Assembly: GCA_012656075.1 (NCBI GenBank)
Contig: JAAKBF010000269.1
Span: 1-64,000 of the forward strand
Source of the DNA: Phytophthora hibernalis
Lineage: Eukaryota > Oomycota > Peronosporomycetes > Peronosporales > Peronosporaceae
DNA: 64,000 nt
Reading direction: 5' to 3'
The position numbers and the translations under genes are program-made. Below, piece by piece: positions 53,801-64,000 of this stretch (position 1 is its first letter; every line of letters starts with the position of its first letter). The notes under the pieces were generated by a model. That model was not told where the DNA came from. It searched no databases and saw only the letters and a program-made list of their open reading frames with translations.

Positions 53801-54980
53801 CTGGAGTTGACGATAGTAGTCGAAGCCAATCCGTTAAGAGTGGTGAATTCCGCCTTGATCTCGATAATCTTCTGACCCAAGCTTGCACAAGTCCGGTCGC
53901 GATTCTCGAGCTCAACCTGAAGCTTCTAAATAATCGCCTCGGCAGCTCGGGTCCGGTCGCAGTGCTGAGAAACGATGGTCCGAGATTCCGCCGTGAGCTG
54001 GGCGATCGTCTTGTTGAACGACTAGCAGTCGAACGTAAAGCACTTGAGCGATAAATTCCCAGCTCTTTTGTTACGGTGGCGTAAGGAGGCTGACTCAGCG
54101 ATCGCTGACTCCATTCTCTTGTACCGAGCAGAGGCCACTCGCTCAGATTTGGCGAGCTTGGTCCGAAGATCGGCGATTTCGGCAGACACATCCGGGAGAG
54201 GCACAACATCACGTTGCAACGCAGCCAAGATAGAAGCTGGCGATTTGCCCCAAGAATGGCTTGGCGGGTTGAATCGTCGGCGGGTGGAGGAGAACTGGTC
54301 AGTAAAACGAGACCAGCTGAGGAAGAGAAGCATCACGCTGTCTCTGCTCTTCTCCCTGCTGAGCAAGAGCTCGACGGAACCCAGCAAGGCTAGCGGAATC
54401 GCCTGCCGCGAGATTCGCCGAGTCACCCTCTGACCCAGCTAGCGTAGCTGAGCTACCGCCGATTTCCACTGATGATCCCGGCGACCCGACCGAGCAGAAG
54501 TATCAGCCTGTTGAAGACCGTGTGCGCCTCAGCAGCGGGCGTACGGGCTTGGCTGGACCCAGCGACGGAAGAATCCGGCGAGCCCAGCGAGTTCGTCGAG
54601 TCGACCAGATCCTGAGACTCCATCGATGAGTCTACTAAGCGGGTCCGAGCGAAGAAACTTGAGCGCAGAGGTCCAACGACGTAAGAACAGCGCTCCTGCA
54701 ACAGCGCTCGAGGAGGTCGACGGCACTTGAGGAGCGAACAAGCTCGCAGTGACGACCCAACCCCGACGAGACGGCGGTAGCTGTAGCGGCGCAATGGGAA
54801 GCTGCCAAGCGAACACACGCGGTGGGTTAGATGACCATTGGCGAGAATAAGGGGCATGCCAAGCGCGAGAAGCTTACCTGGTCAGCGAGAAGCAGTTGTG
54901 TCCTCGACGGGCTTCCTGAAGATGACAGCACTTGACTCGACGAGATTTCCAACCGAAGGAAAGTTGGAGGCGGAGTGATG
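50885..54980 (-). pseudogene. antisense gene of element A
   Basis: Convergent with pol; its 5' end lies about 50 bp from the 3' LTR. An intron at 54802-54877 (GTAAGCTT...TTGGCAG on the minus strand) has the same donor as the family B copy. Order on the minus strand: SPASILAALQRDVVPLPDVS and ELRTKLAKSERVASARYKRM-like coiled coil (about 54240-54080), more coiled coil to about 53700, a long Ser/Pro/Arg region, MDVEAEDSCSSSASTVILLD (about 52410), a Lys/Ser-rich stretch, ELPAPLKLPIATLRARAAQA, FYHYGSARCWAKMLACRSPV, ARFLGDSREFDESQ, LWERNHWIVDSSVLLG and the end domain with ELHPYNTCFRPRNPEFPVF, stopping at 50885. Several frame changes remain. About 1,200 residues if repaired. No known family recognised. 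Confidence 0.65.
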
Positions 54981-55025
54981 GTCGAGACACTCACCAGCCT
55001 TGGCTCGTATCACGCCCAGGGCAGT

Positions 55026-56035
55026 TGTGGTGTAGGGAAATCCAGATTTTGGGTAACCCTACACTAGGGATGCCTAAGCTAGACCAGTGGATACATCGCA
55101 CTCAAGAGGATCAAGTGGATACACCGCCAAGTGGATACATCGCACTCAACAGGGAACGGACTTAATCAGGAACCGCACTTAGCCGGACTCAGCGAAGGAC
55201 GGACTCAGCGATGGACGGGCTCGGCGATAATCGACTCGGCGAAAGTCGACTCGGCGAAAGTTGGACTCGGCGAAAGTCGACTTGGCGAGAATATGCCTCG
55301 AGGGAGATATACCAACTGGGGATAAATCAGGATCTGGGCGAAGAGTCGCCGAGAGGTAGGAAACAGCTCGACACCAAGGGACGGAGCTGAGCGAAGAGTC
55401 GCAGGAGATCTGTAACGACTCCATTTCATTAGATATATTTCATTAGATATGTGTTAGGCCGATAGAAGACCATAGGGAAGAGCCCGAAGGGGCCCTCCAA
55501 AGACATAGAGATAACAATCTGAGCAGAATCTTCTAAGTCCAAGAACAGCGTACACTTTTCCGGTAAGTCCCTGCGTGGGCTGGCATATGCCTGCCGTCGT
55601 TCCTCGAGAGGCATAGCTTGTAGGGGAGCCGTCTGGTAGCGCCAAGAGATCAAGGTCGGCCCGGGGTGGGCGCTTCTCGCTACCAAGCGAAGACAAGCCT
55701 CGTCGATTCGACGAGCCGGTGGGTCTGCACAACCCAGGACACCGTAACCTCCTAGCTGGGCGTAATCTGCGCCTGGTGACCTGTAAACGCGCTCGCGCGC
55801 TGCCGTCCATCCTTTGGTGGAGGGCACAGGGTTTGCACGGAGACTGCCCCGCTCAGGCGAGTCTCTGGAGAGTTTGGAGCTTGGTAACACTCAACTGACC
55901 CCGGCTGGGGCGAACCGCAAAGGGAACCGACAGGAACCCTGCGCAAGCCCAACATCGCCGACCTGACTCGGCGAATTGTTGTGCTGTTGCGTGGAAGCCG
56001 AACTAACGACGTTTTCTGTGAATCACAACACCACA
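55026..56035 (+). repeat. 3' LTR of element A
   Basis: 1,010 bp, TGTGGTGTAGGG to AACACCACA, so TGTGGTG/CACCACA inverted ends. CAGGGCAGT precedes it, with a conserved GGGCAGT before every family copy. In the first half a 16-bp unit (CAAGTGGATACA-CGC type) is repeated twice (about 55106-55145), and CGACTCGGCGAAAGT is repeated (55233-55275). Confidence 0.92.
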
Positions 56036-56040
56036 TATGA

Positions 56041-59000
56041 CGGGAAGCAAAGTGAGAAAATCCTTCGCTTCTGGACTCGAGAAGTCGAGCTTGCGATGGA
56101 CGGAGCTCCGCTCTCGTCCGGAGCAACTTGAGCCGCTTCGCGCCTCCAATCGCGGTGGCCGAGCCAAGACTTGGGCGTATACGCGCGAAGCGACAACCCC
56201 GGATGTTTCACATCGGCGGCCCAGCTGTGAACAGCTTAGAGCCGCATTCTACCGGCGAACTATGAGTATAGCCAGCACTCCCGCTTCCTCGCCTGTAAGC
56301 AAGGGAAGTGGAGCCGCGCAATGAGTATATGCAGGAGATGCGAATACTGCGGCGTCTCTGGCGGGGAACCCCCCTACCGGAACACATCAAAGTTACCGTG
56401 TTCATGGACGGTCTGAGAGATGGTCCCACGCACACACTTATTCCGCGTGCAGGCCAACACTCATGGAAGCGGCCGTCCAGGCTGCTCTCCAAGAGGAGTA
56501 CAGCCACAACAGGCTCGCACTCCTGTGTCTGCTTGGCACTCTTCATCCACGGGCTCTGCTGTAGGTAGTGCCGGCCAAGAAACTGGCGGAGGTCCTGTTT
56601 TTATGGAATTGGGCCTGGCTGAGCAGAACGACATACGTTGCTTCGGCTGTGGCAAGATCGCACATGAAACGTGCCTGTCCTGCGTGGTGGACAAAGGAGG
56701 CGCTTCCTCCCCTCGCCCTTCTGGTCCCAAGGGTCGCTGGCATAGGCCGCGATATCAAGGCCAGGGAATGCAGGCAACCAGTAGGGCGGGGCGCCCTGCT
56801 GAGGAAGACTAAGCTTTCATGAGAGGTGTGCGGTGGCGCGCACCATGGAGGTTTAGCCCCTGAGAGTCTATGCACTCTCGAAGCGAAGAAGGGCAGGGGA
56901 TGGCCGCTTGTAGTACACGCAAGTGTACGATACAATCATCCCTTAGAATTCTGATTGATTCTGGGGCGTCCAAGAACTTTGCACGCCGCCAGTCAGTCGC
57001 CCGGAATGGGGACAATACGCCGATGCTCTGCGAGAGAGCAGGCAACGGGCAAGTCTCAGTCAGACTTGCCAACGGATATGTGGTAGAAGTACCTAAGGTC
57101 CTTATGGATCTTGGAGTCAAGTTCGAAGACTTCGACTCGACTGAACGATTCCTCGTTCTTGACATGGACAAGTATGACTTGATCCCTCTGTGCATGCCAT
57201 GGCTCGAAAAGCATGAGTCCTGGATTGACTGGCGCGACAAAGCCTGAGCTAGCCGGCCTGCGGCTTCTGTCAGAGCCTTGGTGAGTAATGTTCCCAACCC
57301 GAGGCTCTAATGGACGCCGATGGAATACTGCGGAGGCCTCTGCTGCTAACGAACTTACAGCAAGCCCAGGGGTCTCGGGTAAATCCAGACCCGCGAGGGA
57401 CGATGCAACGCCAGCATCTTCCAGCGCACCAAGTTGCTGCGCCGTATGGGCATCAACGAAGTCCGCGAAGGACGAAGCCTGTCTACGAGGGCAAGCTTCC
57501 ACGTGAGACCGGAGAGGTCGAGACCGTGGCCAGCGCGGAGGTCGCCAGCGGCGCTCTAGTGTGGGTAATGCAGTTCCACACGGGTCAACATACCCTAGGC
57601 GCTGTGCCGAGGCAAGATAAGGCAGTGGGTAACGCGGAACACGCCAGAAGACGACGGCGACTAACAGAGTACTACGCCAAGTGTCTCGACAAGATGTCAA
57701 GACCGAAGCTTCGGGCCGAAGCTTGGAGTCGGTGGACTCCCTCGGCACCGCCGCCAGAAGAATGCTATCATAGCTTCGACGGCGAGACTGGCCGCAAGGT
57801 CAAGTCCGGGTCGATGCAACCAGAGGCCCTGCCAGAGATGCCAGAGCTTCTGAATCTCGAAGAAAGGTCGATGAGCGACTTTTTGGCCGATCTAAAGTCC
57901 GGCGGGATCTCGGAGATGGTACTCCAACGACCGGAGTCCACTCCTGAAGAAGCGAACTCTTCCTCTGTAATGGACGAGGACGTCCTGAAGCAGTTTAGGA
58001 AGCATCGCGCAACGAGCTTGGGCCTAAGATTCTCAAGAACCCGAATGATCCGGCATACGCCTTGGTCCGGGAATTCCTTCGGATGTGTGTCGAAGGACCC
58101 ACCATCCCAACTCCCTCCGGACCGAGGAGTGCGGTACGAGATTGACCTCGTGCCTGGCACAAAATACTGCGTCAACAGGCAGTGGCCACTGTCCGTGAGC
58201 AGTGCGAGGTCATTGATGCCTTCTTTGCCGCCAAGGCGAAGGCAGACATGGTGCGAGAATCAAAGTCTCCGCACTCGACGCCCATATTCTGCGTTCGCAA
58301 GCCGAACGGGAAGTGGCGTCTGGTTCACGCCTATAACAAGCTGAACAGCGCAACGGTGCCGGCCCAGACACCCATCCCTCGAAAGGATGTGATGTTAAAC
58401 AACATGGCCGGCTGTGAGCTATATAGCGCACTGGATCTGGTGGACGGGTACTACCAGATTCTGATGCGTCAGAGCGACATACCGCTCATCGCGGTCAGCA
58501 CCCCTAGCGGGATGCTTTGGGAATGGCTAGTGATGCCGCAGGGCCTGTCCAATGCCCCAGAGACTTTCAATCGTTTGGTCACGCAGCTGTTCTGACCCTG
58601 CGTGCCTTCACGCAGACGTACTTCGACGACATCTTCGTCCATAGTCGTGCCGAGGAGGGCAAGACGGCTATTGAGGTGCGTCTTGAGCACCTCCATCGAG
58701 TGTTCGAGGTCATGAGAAGCAACGAGCGCTATGCCAACATCGACAAGGGTGTCTTTGCCGCCGGAGAAATCAAGGTTCTAGGCTGTTTTGTCAGCAGCGT
58801 TGGCGTTCGGGCTGATCCCGAGAAGGTTCGAGTCATATCAGCCTGGCCGACGCCAAGGTCCCAAAAGGATCTCCATTGGGGGCTGGGTTTGTCCAACTAC
58901 TTACACAAGTATAGTGCGGGCTACGCCGGGTTGGCAAAGCCCTTGTCCGATCTGTTCAGAAAGGATATTGAGTGGCGCTGGGAAGCCACCACCAGGACGC

Positions 59001-59085
59001 GTTTGACAACATCAAGGTGAGCCTTCAGTGCGCGCCAGTCCTGGCTCTACCGAACGAGACGAAGCCGTTGCGGTTCAAGCGATGC
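56041..59085 (+). pseudogene. second gypsy family, gag-protease-RT remnant
   Basis: A degraded element, starting directly after the 3' LTR. Gag: YDGKQSEKILRFWTREVELA (56038), WAYTREATTP, YMQEMRILRRLW, GTPLPEHIKVTVFMDGLR and a knuckle remnant, IRCFGCGKIAHETC (second Cys pair disturbed). Protease: LRILIDSGASKNFARRQS (56940, DSG). RT: PNGKWRLVHAYNKLNSATVP, YSALDLVDGYYQILMRQSDI, MPQGLSNAPETFNRLVTQLF, TYFDDIFVHSRAEEG (FDD box) and CFVSSVGVRADPEKV, ending in a trace of RNase H near 59080. RNase H and integrase are missing. Frame breaks near 56330, 56400, 57250, 58060, 58590 and 58985. Confidence 0.85.
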
Positions 59086-59089
59086 GCCG

Positions 59090-59634
59090 TCGGTGACGCT
59101 CACCAAAAACGTCAAAAGTGACCGATCGGCGCATGGTTACGACTCCAAGAAGAGAAAATCGGACGGAAGCACCGGTGTTCAGGACCAAGGGTATTTCTAC
59201 TGCTTCAATAAAGGGCATCAGAAAGTTCAGTGCAAACGAATGAAGGCCGACCGTGACCCCAATCGTGAAGGTGGACGGCTCTTCCTCACGAATATGGATG
59301 CTCAACAATCCAAGTGGAACCCTAGCTACCCAAGAAAATTGCCACGGTGCAGCGTGTAGCTCAGAAGCAAAGAACGCATAAACCGCCAACGGATGTCGAA
59401 ATGGAAGAAGAATTCAGCGTGTCGGCATCTAAGAATGCTGAGTCGGAAGATGGCGACGGATGCTGTTTGAAGAGCTTTGGTGAAATCGACACTTCGGTAC
59501 GTAAACGATATGGTACATATTTGAGTTGGTTACGTCGCCAAACACTTGCGGATGATCTGTGGATTGTTGATACAGGAGCCGGATTTGAAATAAGCCCAGA
59601 CAAAGGCTGGTTTGAATCACTACTCAAATGTTCG
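59090..59634 (+). pseudogene. copia-like zinc finger and protease fragment
   Basis: KKRKSDGSTGVQDQGYFYCF and NKGHQKVQCKRMKADRD look like a Ty1/copia gag zinc knuckle with its second Cys replaced by Lys. A second frame (59347-59685) gives DLWIVDTGAGFEISPDKGW, the copia protease start with DTG. An LTR interrupts the frame at 59635. It joins the gypsy remnant on the left at about 59085 without visible boundary repeats. Confidence 0.65.
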
Positions 59635-60693
59635 TGTGGTGTTGTGATTCACAGAAACGTCAATAGTTCGGGTTCCACGCAATAGCACAATAATTCGCCG
59701 AGTCAGGTCGACCATGTTGGTCTTGCGCAGGGTTCCTGTCGGTTCCCTTTGCGGTTCGCTCCACCCGGGGTCCAGTTGAGTGTTGTTACCAAGCTCCAAA
59801 CTCTCCAGAGACTCACCTAAGCGGGGCAGTCGACGTGCAAAACCCTGTGCCCTCCACCAAAGGATGGACGGCAGCGCGCGAGCGCGTTTACAGGTCACCA
59901 GGCGCAGATTACGCCCAGCTAGGAGGTTACAGTGTCCTGGGTTGTGCAGACCCACCGGCTCGTCGAATCGACGAGGCTTGTCTTCGCTTGGTAGCGAGAA
60001 GCGCCCACCCCGGGCCGACCTTGATCTCTTGGCGCTACCAGACGGCTCCCCTACAAGCTATGCCTCTCGGGGAACGACGGCAGGCATAAGCCAGCCCACG
60101 CAGGGACTTACCGGAAAAGTGTACGCTGTTCTTGGACTTAGAAGATTCTGCTCGGATTGCTATCTCTATGTCTTTGGAGGGCCCCTTCGGGCTCTTCCCT
60201 ATGGTCTTCTATCGGCCCTAACACATATCTAATGAAATGGTCACATATCTAATCAAATGGAGTCGTTACAGATCTCCCTGCGACTTCGCTCAGCTCCGTC
60301 CCTTGGTGACGAGCTGTTTACCTACCTCTCGGTACCTCTTCGCCCAGATTCTGATTTATTCCCCCAGTTGGGGTATTTTCCTCGAGGCATATTCTCGCCA
60401 AGTCGACTTTCGTCGAGTCCAACATTTGCCTAGTCGACTTTCGCCGAGTCCAACTTTCGCCGAGCCGATTATCGCCGAGTCCGTCCTTCGCTGAGTCCAG
60501 CTAAGTGCGATCCCCGTTTAAATCCGTTCCCTGTTGAGTGCGATGTATCCACTTGGCGATGTATCCACTTGGCGGTGTACCCACTTGGCGGTGTACCCAC
60601 TTGGTGATGTACCCTCTTGATCCTCTTGAGTGCGATGTAGCTTAGGTATCCCTCGTGTAGGCTTACCCAAAATCTGGATTTCCCTACACCACA
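59635..60693 (-). repeat. element A type LTR, inverted
   Basis: 1,059 bp, inverted relative to the LTRs of element A; the same TGTGGTG/CACCACA ends. GGGCAGT (60694-60700 as ACTGCCC) adjoins its right side, so it is the 3' LTR of a leftward element whose body extends to the right, beyond the window. A 16-bp unit (GATGTATCCACTTGGC type) is repeated four times (60541-60604), against two in element A. It interrupts the copia-like fragment. Confidence 0.9.
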
Positions 60694-60699
60694 ACTGCC

Positions 60700-63600
60700 C
60701 CAGGCGTGATACAAGTCAGGCTGGTGAGTGTCTCGACCATCCCTCCGCACTCCAACTTTCCTTGGGTTGGAAATCTCGTCGAGTCAAGTGCCGTCATCTG
60801 CAGGAAGCCCGTCGAGGACGCCACAGCTCCTCTTGCTAGCCAGGTACGCCTCCTGCGCTTGGCATACTTCTTGTCCTCACCGATGGTCATCTAACCCGCC
60901 GCGTGTGTGCGCTTAGCCGCTTCCCGTTGCGGACTTACAGCTATCGCCGTCTCGTGGAGGTGGTTATTCCCAACGGGATTATTTGCAAGCGCTGTTGCAG
61001 GAGCGCTGTTTGTGAGTCGTTGGACCTCCACGCCCAAGTTTCTTCGCTCGGACCCGCTTGTCGACTCATCGATGGAGTCTCAAGATCTGGTCGACTTGAC
61101 ATGATTCTTCACACAATATCCCTAGATGGAACTGACCACAGTCTGAGCACGCCGTTAATCTGCAGTTCTTGGCCGGGTGACCAACTTCATGCAGGTTATG
61201 TTTGCCCAGCAGTATTCCTTGGTATGGCTGGTCTTTTCGCAGCCTTCACACGGTGGAAATGGTTAAGGAAATCCTGAACGCACGCCATCCGAACGCATAT
61301 TCTGTTGGTTAAACGCAGGTATCCATTCTCCAGCTTCCATTGCACGATAGACAACATTTGTCACATCTTCCATGCTGAACGCAGACTGCGTTTCAGGCTT
61401 AGCCGGTTCGCTCAACTGAGACTGGCGTCCTTGGCAAGTGCGACTTGTGCAACGGGGGCTGCAGCTTCAACTTCAGGTTCCTGAAACTGAACGTGGTGAG
61501 GCATTGCGGACTCTGATTCAGGCTCGGTCTGAGCGATATACGTGCATCAAGCTTTTGAGACTTGTACCGGCGTGATTGCGCGTTGCTGTTGTGATAGTGC
61601 TGTTTAGCCGGCGGAGTGGCGTATCCTTCTTCTCGCCATATATTTTCATTACGTCTGAGCGCATGTTCCACTTCACTGATACTCTTGAAATGTTGTCCTT
61701 GGAGTGCAGTCATCTGCTAGGTATTCGTAATCGCTGGGCTCGCCGGAATCTTCCATCGCTGGGTCCCGCCAAGCTCTTACGCGCGCTGCTGAGGCCGCGC
61801 ATGGTCTCCAGCAGGATGATACTTCCGCTCGGCCGGGATCGCCGTGATCGCCGGGATCGCCAGTAAAAATCGCTGGTAGCTCAGCTACTGTAGCTGATCC
61901 AGAGGGTGACTCGGTGAATCTCGCGGCAGACGATTCCGCTGGCCTTGCTGGGTTCCGTCGAGCTCTTGCTCAGCAGGGAGAAGAGCAGAGACAGCGTGAT
62001 GATTCTCTCGCTGAGATGGTCTCGTTTTTACTGACCAGTGCTCCTAAACCTGCCGACGCTTCGACTCGCCAGGCCGTCCTCGGGGTAAAATCGCCAGCTT
62101 CTATCTTGGCTGCGTTGCAACGTGATGTTGTGCCTCTCGGATGTGTCTGCCGAAATCGCCGAGCTTCGGACCAAGCTCGCCAAGTCTGAGCGAGTGGCTT
62201 CTGCTCGTTACAAGAGAATGGAGTCGGCGATCGCTGAGTCGGCCTCTTTGCGCCACCAGCTAGATACCGTCACCCATTAGCTGGGAATCTATCGCTCGGG
62301 TTCTTTGCGCACGACTGAGCTGACAGAATCGTTCAACAAGACGTTCGCCCAGCTCCCGGCGGAGACCCTGACCATTATTGCTCAGCAAAGCGACTGTACC
62401 CGTGCTGCCGAGGCGACTATTCGGAAGCTTCAGGCTGAGCTCGAGAATCGCGACCGGACTTGTGCAAGTCTTGGTCAGAATATTATTGAGATCATGGCGG
62501 AGCACACCGCTCTTCACGGAGTGGCTTCTACATATTATCGCCAACTCCAGGAGGCCACAGTCTTGCTTTGCTCCGGTGGTGATCATTCCTCCGAGAAGCT
62601 CGTCGAACGATCGGGTCGTTGCAGATTATCGTCCTGCGGCAGAAGCGTGTTATCGCTCTCCGCGGTCGCTACCCGTATACGACCCGCACTTGGACGTCGC
62701 GGCTCTGGGTGGCGTTGATGTTCCGGGACTGGATCATAGGGACCTCAAAATAACGCTAGTCTCTGTCGGCTACTTGCCGAGCGCTTCCCCGAATCGTTGG
62801 AGCTTCGCTCTTCGCGTCGGCCGAGCTCCTCGCTCGATCATATAAGTTCTTCGCTGAGTCCAGCACCTGGATTTGTGACCTCCACTGACTCGTCGATAGA
62901 GTCGGCCCCGCAGTGGTCTTGTCGAGTTCGTCTACTTCCGTGGCGACTCCTTCGCTGAGTTCCGTAGTCTCCGTTCCGACTTCGACTAGCCCTATGTTGC
63001 CTCCTCCTCTCGGCTCTCCTCGATGTCGCCCCTCCCGAGCATCAGCAAAAATTCTGCTTGCATTACTCAGGCTGTGCTCGCCGGGTTAGATGTCCTTTAC
63101 GAAGATGCTTTGGATGGTTCACCTATTTCAGCTTCGCCGAAGGTGGCAGGGTCGTCCCCTCTGGTGACATTGTGCCTGGAATCCCGCCGAGCCAGACCAG
63201 CGATTCAATGTCTACTTTTCAGTCGTCACCGGTTTGTTCTCTTGTGAGCTCATCGAACGGGATGTCTCATCGAAATTTCCTTATGGATGTCGAGGCTGAA
63301 GATAGCTGTTCATCGTCAGCTAGCACCGTGATCCTCTTGGACCGAGCGCCTCCACATGGCAAGCTACAGAGCTATGCCGATGATCGTCGAAAAGCTCCGC
63401 GTTCCGTCAAGCGAGGGAGTGCGTCGGTTCCTCAATCGAAGGACTCGTCGAAAAGCGAGCTGCCCCAAGTCTTCTCGCCGAGCTGCCAATAAAGCCAAGA
63501 ACGCATCGATTGTTGATGATTCTGGTCCCAAGTCATCGAGCAAGATTGTTCTAGCCTCTCACGCAGCCAAGCTAAAGGCTTCTGCGGACAAGACGGCACG

Positions 63601-64000
63601 GGCCGCTGCTCCTGTTGCCAAGCCGTCTGCTAAAGCCAAGGTGCCGGCTTCCAACAAGCGTTCGACGGGTTCCCGCTCATCAAGAAGACCTCAAGCGTTC
63701 CTTCGCCGAGTCAGCCTCCGACGACCCCTGGCACGGTGGAATTGCCCGCACCGTTGAAGCTGCCAATCGCGACGCTGCGTGCTCGTGCGGCACAGCGATT
63801 GCGTGTGAGGCTCGGGAGACTCCTTCCATGCGTCAGACTCGCAACGTGGAGTTCTATCATTTTGGGTCCGCTCGTTGCTGGGCGAAAATGTTGGCTTGTC
63901 GTTCCCCGGTCAAGATGCTAGATATTGGAGGCAAGTCCAGTGTGGCTCCGACGCCAACTACTCTCGATGGACTTCTCAAGTGGATGGATGTGTTTAATCC
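60700..64000 (+). pseudogene. antisense gene of element C, partial
   Basis: The same gene as at 50885-54980 but on the plus strand, next to the LTR at 59635-60693 and running off the window. An intron at 60844-60916 (GTACGC...GCTTAG) matches that at 54802-54877. Readable parts are GFRRALAQQGEEQRQRDDSL, KSPASILAALQRDVVPL, a coiled coil (62160-62560: TIRKLQAELENRDRTCASLG), MDVEAEDSCSSSASTVILLD (63280), KTARAAAPVAKPSAKAKVPA and ELPAPLKLPIATLRARAAQ (63738). An extra block relative to element A lies at about 61100-61720. Frame changes are present. The C-terminal domain would follow beyond 64000. Confidence 0.6.

Larger units (their letters stand above)
42614..56035 (+). mobile_element. Ty3/gypsy chromovirus, element A, 13.4 kb
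   Basis: The most complete retroelement here: 5' LTR, primer site, gag, protease, reverse transcriptase, RNase H, integrase with chromodomain, hairpin spacer, antisense gene on the minus strand, 3' LTR. It is large for the group because of the roughly 4 kb antisense region. About 18 bp are missing from the start of the 5' LTR, so a target duplication cannot be checked. Gag and protease are joined by a deletion. Several frameshifts and a few stops occur. The motif CTCGNCGAG and close variants are very frequent throughout. Confidence 0.9.

Noticed and set aside
60541..60604. regular short repeats resembling a CRISPR array
   Set aside because: The 16-bp units adjoin directly with no spacers, lie in an LTR, and the genome is eukaryotic.
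1..64000. tRNA, rRNA or snRNA genes
   Set aside because: I scanned by eye for tRNA box sequences and ribosomal or snRNA motifs and found none I could defend; a covariance-model search would settle it.

Overview
The window looks like chromosomal DNA of an oomycete, most likely Phytophthora or a close relative (inference). The basis is small GT-AG introns of about 40-130 bp, Ty3/gypsy, PIF/Harbinger, pogo-like and Tc1 elements of types I associate with Phytophthora genomes, and an RNA polymerase II tail built from heptads with Ala at position 7. About 13 kb in the middle (22.1-35.2 kb) is a compact island of ordinary host genes. Both flanks are almost entirely mobile DNA, much of it nested or broken.

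Left flank, 1-22 kb. A rightward gypsy remnant (element 1, 1-4503, with its 3' LTR at 3653-4503) appears to be inserted in an intron of a gene carried by a leftward gypsy element (element 2, 4504-14205). Element 2 has lost the end of its integrase, carries a 1.7 kb insertion in RNase H, and has a chimeric gag plus a short LTR. That LTR abuts a truncated PIF/Harbinger element (14206-15.8 kb), followed by a pogo/Tigger-like transposase relic (17.3-19.0 kb) and a second two-gene Harbinger element (19391-21810).

Gene island. CTF18-RFC clamp-loader subunit (+), SRP9-like signal recognition particle protein (-), an uncharacterised coiled-coil gene (+), RPB1, the largest subunit of RNA polymerase II (+), and a His-rich ZIP zinc transporter of the ZIP7 type (-). 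Four of the five are broken by single-base frame breaks, nearly all one base short in homopolymers. Because essential genes are hit, I read these as consensus errors, not pseudogenisation.

Right flank, 35-64 kb. A Tc1-like element with long IR/DR-type inverted repeats (35391-36856), a TTA-flanked MITE (36904-37367), an isolated gypsy LTR with internal sequence on both sides (38494-39324), a short LTR (42073-42357), a near full-length 13.4 kb chromodomain gypsy element (element A, 42614-56035), fragments of another gypsy and a copia element (56041-59634), and a third element-A-type LTR (59635-60693) whose element runs off the right edge.

Most notable observation. In five gypsy copies from two LTR families, the space between pol and the 3' LTR holds a second gene on the opposite strand, convergent with pol. 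It has recognisable introns, a coiled-coil and Ser/Lys-rich N-terminal part, and a conserved C-terminal domain with a W...HP.NT.F.P signature. In elements 1 and 2 the short spacer between the two converging genes carries hairpins with a 7-bp stem and 9-nt loop whose arms change in a compensatory way. Element A has a different hairpin at the same position.
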